Position numbers and translations under genes: made by a program. Source: Candidatus Nomurabacteria bacterium RIFCSPLOWO2_12_FULL_40_42 (GTDB taxonomy: Bacteria; Patescibacteriota; Minisyncoccia; Phycocordibacterales; UBA9973). From it: a stretch of 51,176 nt of DNA. Within the stretch, counting starts at the first letter, position 1. Each line of letters begins with the position of its first letter. Below the pieces are notes generated by a model that searched no databases, was not told the origin of the DNA, and saw nothing but the letters and a program-made list of their open reading frames with translations. The stretch lies in assembly GCA_001786195.1 (NCBI GenBank), contig MFVS01000024.1, forward strand, positions 1 through 51,176, in the 5' to 3' direction. Shown one piece after another: positions 26,723 through 34,914 of this stretch.

Positions 26723-27997
26723 ATGTTAGACATAAAATTCATTCGGGATAATAAAGACATAGTCCAGGAAGGCGCCAAGAAAAAACGGGTGGAAGTGGAT
26801 ATTGGCCAGCTTATCGCTCTCGACGATGAACGCTTGAAACAGCTCAAAGAAATAGAGGACTTGCGGGCCGAAGTGAATCGAGTCTCAAATGACATCGCTC
26901 GCGACCAAGATTCGGCGCTTAAAATACAGCTGATCGAAGAAATGCGCGGGGTGAAAGAAGATATTAAGAACAAAGAAGAAAAATTAAAAAAAACAATCGA
27001 AGAGTGGCAAAAGATGATGCTCGCGGTGCCGAATGTCCCGGATATGACCGTGCCGGAAGGGAAAGGCGAGGAAGACAACAAAGAAATTCTGACGTGGGGT
27101 GAGAAACCGAAATTTGATTTCCCACCGAAGGACCATGTCGAGCTCATGACCGCACTCAAGATGGTGGATTTTGAAAGGGGTGTCAAAGTGCACGGCTTTC
27201 GAGGTTACTTTTTGCAAAATGACGGAGCGGAAATGAGTTGGGCAATTTGGAATTACGCCCGAGAATTTTTTCAAAAGAAAAAGTTTAGTAATTTTATCGC
27301 CCCGGCAATTGTCCACAAGCAGCATCTCTACGGCACGGGGCATCTGCCTGGCGGCGCTGAAGATATTTATCAGACGCAGGACGGGGATTATCTCTCCGGC
27401 ACCGCGGAGATACCGATGATGGGCTATCATAGTAATGAAATTATCCCGAGAGAAAAATTGCCGAAACGATATTTGGCATTTTCTCCGTGCTATAGAAGAG
27501 AAGCCGGCGCGCATTCCAAAGACACCAAGGGCCTTATCCGGGTGCAGGAATTTTATAAACTCGAACAGCTTATCCTCTGCGAAGCCAGCCACGAAGAGTC
27601 CGTCAAATATCACGAAGAAATAAATAAAAATTTTGAAGAATTTTTAGAATCACTTGGCATTCCGTACCGCCGGCTCGAAATCTGCACCGGAGATTTGAAA
27701 GCGGCCCATGTCAAAAGCTACGACACCGAAGCCTGGATCCCGTCGCAAAATCAATACCGCGAGCTCTCTAGCGCGTCCTATTATCACGATTTTCAAACTA
27801 GAAGATTTAACATCCGCTATAAAGACGCCGAAGGCAAGTCTCGTTTTGTGCATTCCCTAAATAGCACCGCCGTAGCGACTCCGAGGATCCTCGTAGCCAT
27901 TGTAGAAAACTATCAGCAAAAAGATGGCTCCATAAAAATTCCGGAAGTTTTACGAAAATACATGGGGGATAGGGAATTTATTAAAGGACTTGCATAA
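26723..27997 (+). CDS. serS: Seryl-tRNA synthetase
   Basis: MLDIKFIRDNKDIVQEGAKKKR, YLSGTAEIPMMGYHSNEII, FSPCYRREAGAHSKDTKGLIRVQEFYKLEQ. Confidence 0.97.
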   Translation: MLDIKFIRDNKDIVQEGAKKKRVEVDIGQLIALDDERLKQLKEIEDLRAEVNRVSNDIARDQDSALKIQLIEEMRGVKEDIKNKEEKLKKTIEEWQKMMLAVPNVPDMTVPEGKGEEDNKEILTWGEKPKFDFPPKDHVELMTALKMVDFERGVKVHGFRGYFLQNDGAEMSWAIWNYAREFFQKKKFSNFIAPAIVHKQHLYGTGHLPGGAEDIYQTQDGDYLSGTAEIPMMGYHSNEIIPREKLPKRYLAFSPCYRREAGAHSKDTKGLIRVQEFYKLEQLILCEASHEESVKYHEEINKNFEEFLESLGIPYRRLEICTGDLKAAHVKSYDTEAWIPSQNQYRELSSASYYHDFQTRRFNIRYKDAEGKSRFVHSLNSTAVATPRILVAIVENYQQKDGSIKIPEVLRKYMGDREFIKGLA

Positions 27998-28024
27998 AAG
28001 ATGAAAGTGTGAAATAATGAATTT

Positions 28025-28258
28025 ATGACAAAAGTTATCAACATTAATGAACGAGGTACACTGACATTACCTAAGGAAATGCGGCGTATTTTCGGTGGTA
28101 AGAGCCTTAATCAGGTAATTGCCGAAGAAACAAACGAAGGCATTTTGTTGCGTGTCGGAGCTACTTTCCCTGTGGAATTATATTCTGAAAAGCGGCTAGA
28201 AGAATTTCGTCAAAACAACGAAAAAGCTCTTTCTGGGTATCGCTTCAATAAGAAATGA
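28025..28258 (+). CDS. AbrB/MazE-like antitoxin
   Basis: MTKVININERGTLTLPKEMRRIFG; overlaps the start of a PIN ORF (aatgag). Confidence 0.75.
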   Translation: MTKVININERGTLTLPKEMRRIFGGKSLNQVIAEETNEGILLRVGATFPVELYSEKRLEEFRQNNEKALSGYRFNKK

Positions 28259-28653
28259 GAATTTTTCTAGATGCTAATATCCTTTTTTCAGCAGCCCAAT
28301 CGGGAAGCCGAATGAGTGATTTTTTGGATGTACTTTTTGATCAGGCGAATTGTCTGACGAATGTTTGTGCTGTGGAAGAAGTAAGACGCAATTTAGAATT
28401 AAAATCTCCGGAAGTCCTCTATCGTTTGGATGAGCTAGTCAAAAAATGCAAACTTATTTCCGCAATCGCTACTGATTTAAAAGTCGACTTATCCGCAAAA
28501 GATATTCCAATTCTCGGCGGAGCAATTGCTGGACAAGCGACACACCTTTTGACTGGTGATAAGCGAGATTTTGGTGTTTATTTCGGCAAAACAATTCAAG
28601 GAGTAAAAATTGTTTCGCCTATAATGCTGGTTAAGGAGTTGAAGTTGTCATAA
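28255..28653 (+). CDS. PIN-domain toxin
   Basis: MRIFLDANILFSAA...DIPILGGAIAGQATHLLTGDKRDFG PIN acidic residues. Confidence 0.88.
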   Translation: MRIFLDANILFSAAQSGSRMSDFLDVLFDQANCLTNVCAVEEVRRNLELKSPEVLYRLDELVKKCKLISAIATDLKVDLSAKDIPILGGAIAGQATHLLTGDKRDFGVYFGKTIQGVKIVSPIMLVKELKLS

Positions 28654-28679
28654 TACTTATTCATGTTACAGTTACTTAT

Positions 28680-29495
28680 ATGAAAGGTCGAAACATTTTA
28701 AATTCTCCACGGCTTTTGGAGTTAAAGAGAAAGAGGCGCCGGATTTTTTTCGGCAAGTTTTTGCTGGTTGTATTTTCTTTGGCGACTATTTTTGCTGGTT
28801 TGATTTATCTTTCTCGCCTGTCGGCTCTAAACATTAAGGAAGTAAAGATAATATCGAGCGGAGCGATAGATGCGCCCACAGTAAAAACTGCTGTCGAGAC
28901 AGAAATTACCGGAAATTATTTATGGTTTTTACCAAAAACTAATATTTTATTTTACCCGAAAAAGAAAATCGAAACAGAATTGTATCATAAATTTAAAAGG
29001 ATCAAGGACATAGACATATCTATCAAAGATCAAAAAATATTAGAAGTACAACTAACCGAGCGAGAAGCAACTTACCTCTGGTGCGAGGAACCCGAAAAAT
29101 GCTCTTTTATGGATAGTAGCGGCTATGTTTTCGACACGGTGCCGTATTTTTCCGGCAATGTGTATTTCAAATTTTTCGGGCCGCTCTCCGGAGACAATTT
29201 TGCTCCCGAAATTTTCGATAAAGTTATTGCTTTTAAAAATACGCTTCTAGACCTGGGTATCAAGCCGACGTCTCTTTACCTGGTGGGTGAAGACATTGAA
29301 ATTTATCTTTCTTCAAAATCCCCCTACTCTCCTAAAATAATATTTAAAAAAGATTTTAACTTGGAGGCAATTTCAGAAAACCTGCAAACTGCTTTGGATG
29401 CCGAACCCTTGAAATCAAATTTCAAAAATAAATATGCTTCACTAGAATATATCGACCTGCGATATGGAAATAAAGTTTACTATAAATTCAGATAA
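28680..29495 (+). CDS. FtsQ-like POTRA-containing membrane protein
   Basis: N-terminal TM then LNIKEVKIISSGAIDAPTVKTAVETEITGNYLWFLPKTNILFYPKKKIETEL. Confidence 0.65.
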   Translation: MKGRNILNSPRLLELKRKRRRIFFGKFLLVVFSLATIFAGLIYLSRLSALNIKEVKIISSGAIDAPTVKTAVETEITGNYLWFLPKTNILFYPKKKIETELYHKFKRIKDIDISIKDQKILEVQLTEREATYLWCEEPEKCSFMDSSGYVFDTVPYFSGNVYFKFFGPLSGDNFAPEIFDKVIAFKNTLLDLGIKPTSLYLVGEDIEIYLSSKSPYSPKIIFKKDFNLEAISENLQTALDAEPLKSNFKNKYASLEYIDLRYGNKVYYKFR

Positions 29496-30523
29496 TGAAA
29501 AATTTCTGGAAAGAACTCAAAAAACCTTTTTTCTGTCTGGCGCCGATGTCGGATGTTACTGATGTTGCTTTTCGCCGCATCATAGCTAAATACAGCAAGA
29601 ACAGGGAAAATAGAAACAGGATTGTTTTTTGGACTGAATTCGTATCAGCGGATGGTTTGTGCGACAAGCTTGGCAGAAAAAAATTGTCGCATATGCTTGA
29701 ATTTAGCGAGGCGGAAAGACCTATCGTGGCTCAACTTTTTGGTGCCAACCCGGAGAATATGAAAAAGGCTTGCCAATATGTCGCCAGCCTTGGTTTTGAC
29801 GGAATTGATATAAATATGGGTTGCCCGGACAGATCGGTAGTCAGTCAGGGGGCTGGAGCCGGTATGATAAAAAATCCCGAGCGGGCGCGTAAGATAATCC
29901 AAGCAGTCCACGCCGGAATCAAAGCGGCGGGATTAAATATTCCTGTATCGGTAAAAACCAGAATCGGTTTTAATAAAGAAGAAATAGATACTTGGATTCC
30001 AGAACTTTTAAAAGAAAACATCGCCGCTCTGACGATTCATTTGCGTACTTCCAAAGAATTGTCTCTTGTTCCGGCACAATGGGAATATATACAAAAAATA
30101 AAAGAACTTATAAAAAATAGTGGGAAAGAAATTTTACTCATCGGTAACGGCGATGTTAAAGACATTGACGACGGGAGGAAGAAATGTGAAGAATACGGTT
30201 GCGATGGAGTAATGCTCGGGAGAGCGATGTTTGGAAATCCTTGGGTTTTTGCCTGTCAAAGAGACACTTTGACACAGAATCAGATGTCAAAGTGTCTCTT
30301 TGACAAAACTACAGAAGAAAAACTTCGCGTCATGGTCGAACACACCAAACTTTTTGAAAAAATGCTCGGGGCTCACAAAAATTTCGCCATTATGAAAAAA
30401 CATTTCAAGGCGTATGTAAATGGCTTCGATGGAGCAAAGGAATTGCGGGTGAAATTGATGGATACCGTTGATGCAAAGCAGGTGGAAGCTGTAGTGAATG
30501 AATTTTTAATAAAAATAGGGTAG
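29495..30523 (+). CDS. tRNA-dihydrouridine synthase with in-frame perfect palindrome
   Basis: LAPMSDVTDVAFRRI, GFDGIDINMGCPDRSVVSQGAGAGMI, GNGDVKDIDDGRKKCEEYGCDGVMLGRAMFGNPW. Confidence 0.92.
   Translation: MKNFWKELKKPFFCLAPMSDVTDVAFRRIIAKYSKNRENRNRIVFWTEFVSADGLCDKLGRKKLSHMLEFSEAERPIVAQLFGANPENMKKACQYVASLGFDGIDINMGCPDRSVVSQGAGAGMIKNPERARKIIQAVHAGIKAAGLNIPVSVKTRIGFNKEEIDTWIPELLKENIAALTIHLRTSKELSLVPAQWEYIQKIKELIKNSGKEILLIGNGDVKDIDDGRKKCEEYGCDGVMLGRAMFGNPWVFACQRDTLTQNQMSKCLFDKTTEEKLRVMVEHTKLFEKMLGAHKNFAIMKKHFKAYVNGFDGAKELRVKLMDTVDAKQVEAVVNEFLIKIG
30255..30304. repeat. Perfect palindrome inside the dihydrouridine synthase gene (20-bp arms, 10-nt loop)
   Basis: gtcaaagagacactttgaca-cagaatcaga-tgtcaaagtgtctctttgac. 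Confidence 0.95.
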
Positions 30524-30532
30524 AATAATCTC

Positions 30533-31627
30533 ATGCATGATTTGGCATTATATCGCAAATACCGCCCGATAAGCTTCGAAGAAGTCTTGGGGCAGGATCA
30601 TATCGTAAAGGTCTTGGAAAGCTCTGTAGAGACGAATAAGGTCTCGCATGCTTACCTTTTTGTGGGTTCGCGGGGCACGGGCAAGACTTCGGTGGCTCGG
30701 ATTTTTGCTAGTGCTATAGGTGTGTCGGCAAATGATTTGTATGAGATAGACGCTGCCTCGAACAGGGGAATCGAAGACGTCAAGCTCCTGCGCGATGGGG
30801 TACGGGTTCTGCCTTTTGATTCCAAATATAAAGTTTTCATCATTGATGAAGTGCACATGCTCTCCAAGGATGCTTGGGGCGCACTGTTAAAAACTCTGGA
30901 AGAGCCGCCGAAGCATGTCATTTTTATTTTAGCCACCACGGAGCTGCAGAAAGTTCCAGAGACAATTATTTCCCGCTGTCAGGTCTTCACTTTCAAAAAA
31001 GCATCCGACACCGCTCTCAAAAAAATGTTGATGGATGTCGCCAAAGCTGAAGGCTTTGAATTGGATGTCGGCAGCGCCGAGCTTTTAGCAATTTTAGCCG
31101 ATGGATCTTTCCGCGACGGACTAGGGGAATTGCAAAAAGTTTTAAATTTCCACCCCACCCTTCGCCCTCCCCTTGACAAGGGGAGGGTTGGCGAGAGGTC
31201 TGTAAAAATTACTAGAGAAGACGTGGAATCGATCACCGGCGCGCCGAAGACCACGCTGGTGAATAATTTTATTTCCTCGATTGCCGAAAAAAATATAGAG
31301 AAAGGGATTTTGGCAGTGCAAACTGCGGCAGAAGAAAATTTGGATATGCGGCTTTATCTCAAACTCATCATCGAAAAATTCCGCCTGGCGATAATCTTGC
31401 GCTATGCGCCAAAATTATTGGATGGCAGCCTCCCTGCCGGTAGGCAGGGAGATATATCGGAAGCTGATTTGAAATTTTTGCAAGAACTGGTGAAAAAAGA
31501 CTCGGGGGGAATGCTCCGCTCGCCGGCCATATCTACCCTGTTAGAAAGTTACCAAGACATAGATAACGCATTTATAGCCGAATTGCCGCTAGAGCTGGCA
31601 TTAATAAAAATTCTGGGTGAGAATTAA
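30533..31627 (+). CDS. dnaX: DNA polymerase III gamma/tau subunit, without the usual Cys4 zinc module
   Basis: YRKYRPISFEEVLGQDHIVKVLE, AYLFVGSRGTGKTSVARIFA, IDAASNRGIEDVKLLRD, VFIIDEVHMLSKDAWGALLKTLEEPP. Confidence 0.95.
   Translation: MHDLALYRKYRPISFEEVLGQDHIVKVLESSVETNKVSHAYLFVGSRGTGKTSVARIFASAIGVSANDLYEIDAASNRGIEDVKLLRDGVRVLPFDSKYKVFIIDEVHMLSKDAWGALLKTLEEPPKHVIFILATTELQKVPETIISRCQVFTFKKASDTALKKMLMDVAKAEGFELDVGSAELLAILADGSFRDGLGELQKVLNFHPTLRPPLDKGRVGERSVKITREDVESITGAPKTTLVNNFISSIAEKNIEKGILAVQTAAEENLDMRLYLKLIIEKFRLAIILRYAPKLLDGSLPAGRQGDISEADLKFLQELVKKDSGGMLRSPAISTLLESYQDIDNAFIAELPLELALIKILGEN
31151..31199. repeat. CTCCCCTT-type palindromic insert in dnaX
   Basis: caccccacccttcgccctccccttgacaaggggagggttggcgagaggt. 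Confidence 0.8.
31429..31452. repeat. LPAGRQG-type palindrome in dnaX
   Basis: ctccctgccggtaggcagggag. Confidence 0.8.
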
Positions 31628-31670
31628 ATTTGTCTTTGACCAAAAGCCCTTTTTCGGTTAAGATGAGCTG

Positions 31671-32945
31671 ATGAGACAATCACAACTTTTTACTAAAACT
31701 AGGAAGGAGGCATCTTCCGAGGAGGTTTCCCGCAATGCCGAACTTCTCATACGCGGCGGTTTTATTCACAAGGAGCTCGCAGGGGTTTATAGTTATCTGC
31801 CCTTAGGATTACGAGTGCTCAAGAAAATTGAAAATATCATCAGAGAGGAAATGAACAAGGTGGGCGGCCAGGAAGTTTTGATGTCCTCGATGCAACCAAA
31901 AGAAAATTGGGAAAAAACTGGTCGCTGGGAGACCATGACAGATTTATATAAAGTGAGCGACATCTCGGGCAGAGAGGTTGCGCTCGGGCCGACTCACGAA
32001 GAAATTGTCGTGCCAATTTTGAAAAATTATGTTTCTTCCTATAAAAATTTTCCTAAAAATTCTTCTCTGGCTATTTATCAGATTCAAAACAAGTTTCGGA
32101 TGGAACTCCGAGCTAAAAGTGGCATCTTGCGGGGTCGCGAATTTATGATGAAAGACATGTATTCATTTCATACCTCTGCAGAGGATTTTGAAAAATTTTA
32201 TGAAAAAATGAAGGAGATTTACAAAACCATTTTCGACCGGGTTGGGATTGGCCACTTGACTTATCTCACTTTTGCTTCCGGCGGCACTTTCTCCAAATAT
32301 TCGCACGAATTTCAGACCATCACTTCGCTCGGAGAGGATACCATTTATATTGATGAAGCTAGCGGCACCGCTCTTAATAAAGAAGTGTTGAATGATGAAG
32401 TTTTGATCCAGTTTCATTTAATCAAAGAAAAATTGGTGGAGCATAAATCCATCGAAGTTGGAAATATTTTTGATCTTAAAACAAAATATTCCAAGCCCTT
32501 CGACCTGTCTTTTACTGACGACCAAGAGCAAAAACACCCAGTTTTAATGGGTTGTTATGGCATTGGGCTCTCCCGTCTCATGGGGACGGTGGTGGAAGTT
32601 CTTTCCGACGACAAAGGCATTATTTGGCCGGAATCTATCGCGCCCTTCCAGGTTCATTTGCTTGCGCTCGGTGAAGATAAAGAGGTAAAAGAGCAAGCTG
32701 GGAAAGTTTATGAAAGTTTAGAGAGGAATAATATTGAAGTTTTGTTCGACGATCGTGAGGGTATATCGGCTGGCGAAAAATTTGCCGATGCAGATCTTCT
32801 AGGTATGCCTTACCGAGTAGTTGTGTCAGAGAGGAGTCTGAAGGAGAAGGGCGTAGAGATAAAAAAAAGGAATGAAGAAAAAGGCAAAATTATTTCTTTC
32901 AAAGAATTATTAGCCCAGATAGCGCCTAAAGCCCTATCTATCTAG
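31671..32945 (+). CDS. proS: Prolyl-tRNA synthetase, short form
   Basis: RQSQLFTKTRKEASSEEVSRNAELLIRGGFI, NKFRMELRAKSGILRGREFMMKDMYSFH, GCYGIGLSRLMGTVVE; 424 aa, no long insertion between motifs 2 and 3. Confidence 0.95.
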   Translation: MRQSQLFTKTRKEASSEEVSRNAELLIRGGFIHKELAGVYSYLPLGLRVLKKIENIIREEMNKVGGQEVLMSSMQPKENWEKTGRWETMTDLYKVSDISGREVALGPTHEEIVVPILKNYVSSYKNFPKNSSLAIYQIQNKFRMELRAKSGILRGREFMMKDMYSFHTSAEDFEKFYEKMKEIYKTIFDRVGIGHLTYLTFASGGTFSKYSHEFQTITSLGEDTIYIDEASGTALNKEVLNDEVLIQFHLIKEKLVEHKSIEVGNIFDLKTKYSKPFDLSFTDDQEQKHPVLMGCYGIGLSRLMGTVVEVLSDDKGIIWPESIAPFQVHLLALGEDKEVKEQAGKVYESLERNNIEVLFDDREGISAGEKFADADLLGMPYRVVVSERSLKEKGVEIKKRNEEKGKIISFKELLAQIAPKALSI

Positions 32946-32967
32946 ATAGGGCTTTAGGCGCTATCTG
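32916..32967. repeat. Perfect palindrome over the proS stop codon (25-bp arms, 2-nt centre)
   Basis: cagatagcgcctaaagccctatcta-tc-tagatagggctttaggcgctatctg; partial copy (ggcgctatctgca) follows. Confidence 0.95.
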
Positions 32968-32986
32968 CAAGGCGCTATCTGCAACT

Positions 32987-34033
32987 ATGTTCGAAAAAAT
33001 TTACAAATTAATTTCTAACGACATCGGCATCGACTTAGGCACTTCCAATACCTTAGTGTATTTGAAAGGCCACGGCATTGTTATCAATGAGCCTTCAGTG
33101 GTGGCTGTCAATATCAAGACCAATCAAGTTCTGGCTGTCGGCGCTAAAGCTAAAGAGATGCTTGGCCGCACCCCAGGGCATATCAAGGCCATTCGTCCAT
33201 TAGTGGACGGCGTCATCTCGGACTTTGAAGTTACCGAAGAAATGCTTTCGTATCTGATTAATAAGGCGGATAAAATGTCAAAAAAATTAGCGCGGCCAAG
33301 AGTTTTGGTCGGGGTACCGACTGGCACCACAAATGTGGAAACGCGCGCGGTTTACGATGCGGCCTGTTCGGCTGGCGCGCGTGAAGTTTTCTTGGTAGAA
33401 GAGCCTATGGCGGCGGCGATCGGGGTGCGGCTGCCAATTAAGGATCCGGTCGGCTCAATGATCATCGACATCGGCGGGGGTACGACGGATATTGCCGTGA
33501 TTTCTCTTGGAGGAGTGGTGAAGTCCAAAAACTTAAAAATAGCCGGTGATAGATTGAACGACGATATAATTACCTATATGCGCGATGAATTTAAAATATT
33601 GGTGGGCGAGCGGACTGCTGAGATGGTCAAGATTGCGATTGGTTCGGTTATTCCCGGGGAATATATGGAGGCTGAAGTGCACGGACGGGATATTTTAACT
33701 GGCTTGCCTCGGGCGGTGACCGTGACGGATTCGGATATTCGCGAAGCTCTCGCATTCTCTATCAGAGAATTATGCGACGGGGTGAAAGATATGTTGGAGA
33801 CGACCCCTCCGGAAATTTTGTCGGACATCATGCATCGAGGCATCAATCTCTCTGGCGGCGGGGCCCTGATCTCCGGGCTCGACCAACTATTGCAAAGCGT
33901 TCTAAAAATTCCGGTATACGTGGTGGAAGATCCGCTTTCGGCGGTGGCCCGCGGGACCGGAATAATCCTAGATGATCTGTCATTTTTTAAAGAAGTTCTG
34001 ATTGGAAATCAAGATGAGTTACCTCCTCGATAA
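32987..34033 (+). CDS. mreB: Rod shape-determining protein MreB
   Basis: DIGIDLGTSNTLVYLKGHGIVINEPSVVA, MIIDIGGGTTDIAVISLGG, LSGGGALISGLDQLL. Confidence 0.97.
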   Translation: MFEKIYKLISNDIGIDLGTSNTLVYLKGHGIVINEPSVVAVNIKTNQVLAVGAKAKEMLGRTPGHIKAIRPLVDGVISDFEVTEEMLSYLINKADKMSKKLARPRVLVGVPTGTTNVETRAVYDAACSAGAREVFLVEEPMAAAIGVRLPIKDPVGSMIIDIGGGTTDIAVISLGGVVKSKNLKIAGDRLNDDIITYMRDEFKILVGERTAEMVKIAIGSVIPGEYMEAEVHGRDILTGLPRAVTVTDSDIREALAFSIRELCDGVKDMLETTPPEILSDIMHRGINLSGGGALISGLDQLLQSVLKIPVYVVEDPLSAVARGTGIILDDLSFFKEVLIGNQDELPPR

Positions 34034-34832
34034 AAAAATACAAAGAAAGAAAATTTTATACGCCGTATTTTCGGCTATCATTTTGCTCGTCTTATTTTAT
34101 TTTAGATTCGGTTTGTGGAATGGTCTCGCTTATTTCTCCCATACCGTTTTTCGCCCGATTTTGATTTTTGGGAATAATGTTGGTGGAAAATTAAACAGCG
34201 CCCGTTCATATTTTGCTTCCAAAAATTCTCTTTACCTTGAAAATCAAAATTTACAGTCTAAAATAACTGAAAATGAAGCCAGAATGTCAAATTACAATTC
34301 TCTTTTGTATGAAAATGAGAATCTAAAAGAAATTCTGGACAGAAAAGATGAAAAAACAAAGGTGGTTTTAGGGAGCATTTTATCAAAGCCGAACCAAAGC
34401 CCATACGACACTTTAGTTCTCGACATCGGCGCCGATCTAGGCATAAAATCGGGCGAGAGAGTTTTGGCTTTGGGCAATGTGCTGATTGGGAGGATCGCAA
34501 ACATTTACCACAATTCTTCAAAAGTGATTTTGTTTTCGAGTAACGGCGAAAAAACGCAAGTCGTAGTTGTTGAAAAAAACCTGCCTGCCGGTAGGCAAGG
34601 TGTTTTTTTGGAACTAGTCGGGCGCGGGGGCGGGAATTTTGAAATGATCATGCCGAGAGACTTAAAGTTAGAGAAAGGAGACCAAGTAGTTTTGCCTGGA
34701 ATTATCCCCTATGTGGTCGGGATTGTGGAAACCATCATTTCTGACCCGCGCGATCCTTTTGTGAAGGCTCTTCTTACCAGTCCGGTCAATATACAGGAAT
34801 TGAAATTCGTGGAGGTAGAGACGCAAAAGTAA
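34014..34832 (+). CDS. mreC: Rod shape-determining protein MreC
   Basis: TM plus coiled coil, then VVLGSILSKPNQSPYDTLVLDIGADLGIKSGERVLALGNVLIGRI; in-frame LPAGRQG insert. Confidence 0.9.
   Translation: MSYLLDKKIQRKKILYAVFSAIILLVLFYFRFGLWNGLAYFSHTVFRPILIFGNNVGGKLNSARSYFASKNSLYLENQNLQSKITENEARMSNYNSLLYENENLKEILDRKDEKTKVVLGSILSKPNQSPYDTLVLDIGADLGIKSGERVLALGNVLIGRIANIYHNSSKVILFSSNGEKTQVVVVEKNLPAGRQGVFLELVGRGGGNFEMIMPRDLKLEKGDQVVLPGIIPYVVGIVETIISDPRDPFVKALLTSPVNIQELKFVEVETQK
34574..34608. repeat. LPAGRQG-type palindrome in mreC
   Basis: aaaaaacctgcctgccggtaggcaaggtgttttttt. Confidence 0.8.
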
Positions 34833-34914
34833 TGCATTTTAAAATTAAAAAAAAATTTCCGCCCGAGACGGATCCGCCTTTAGTGGAAAAAAATATTTAG
34901 GACGTGCAGGAATC

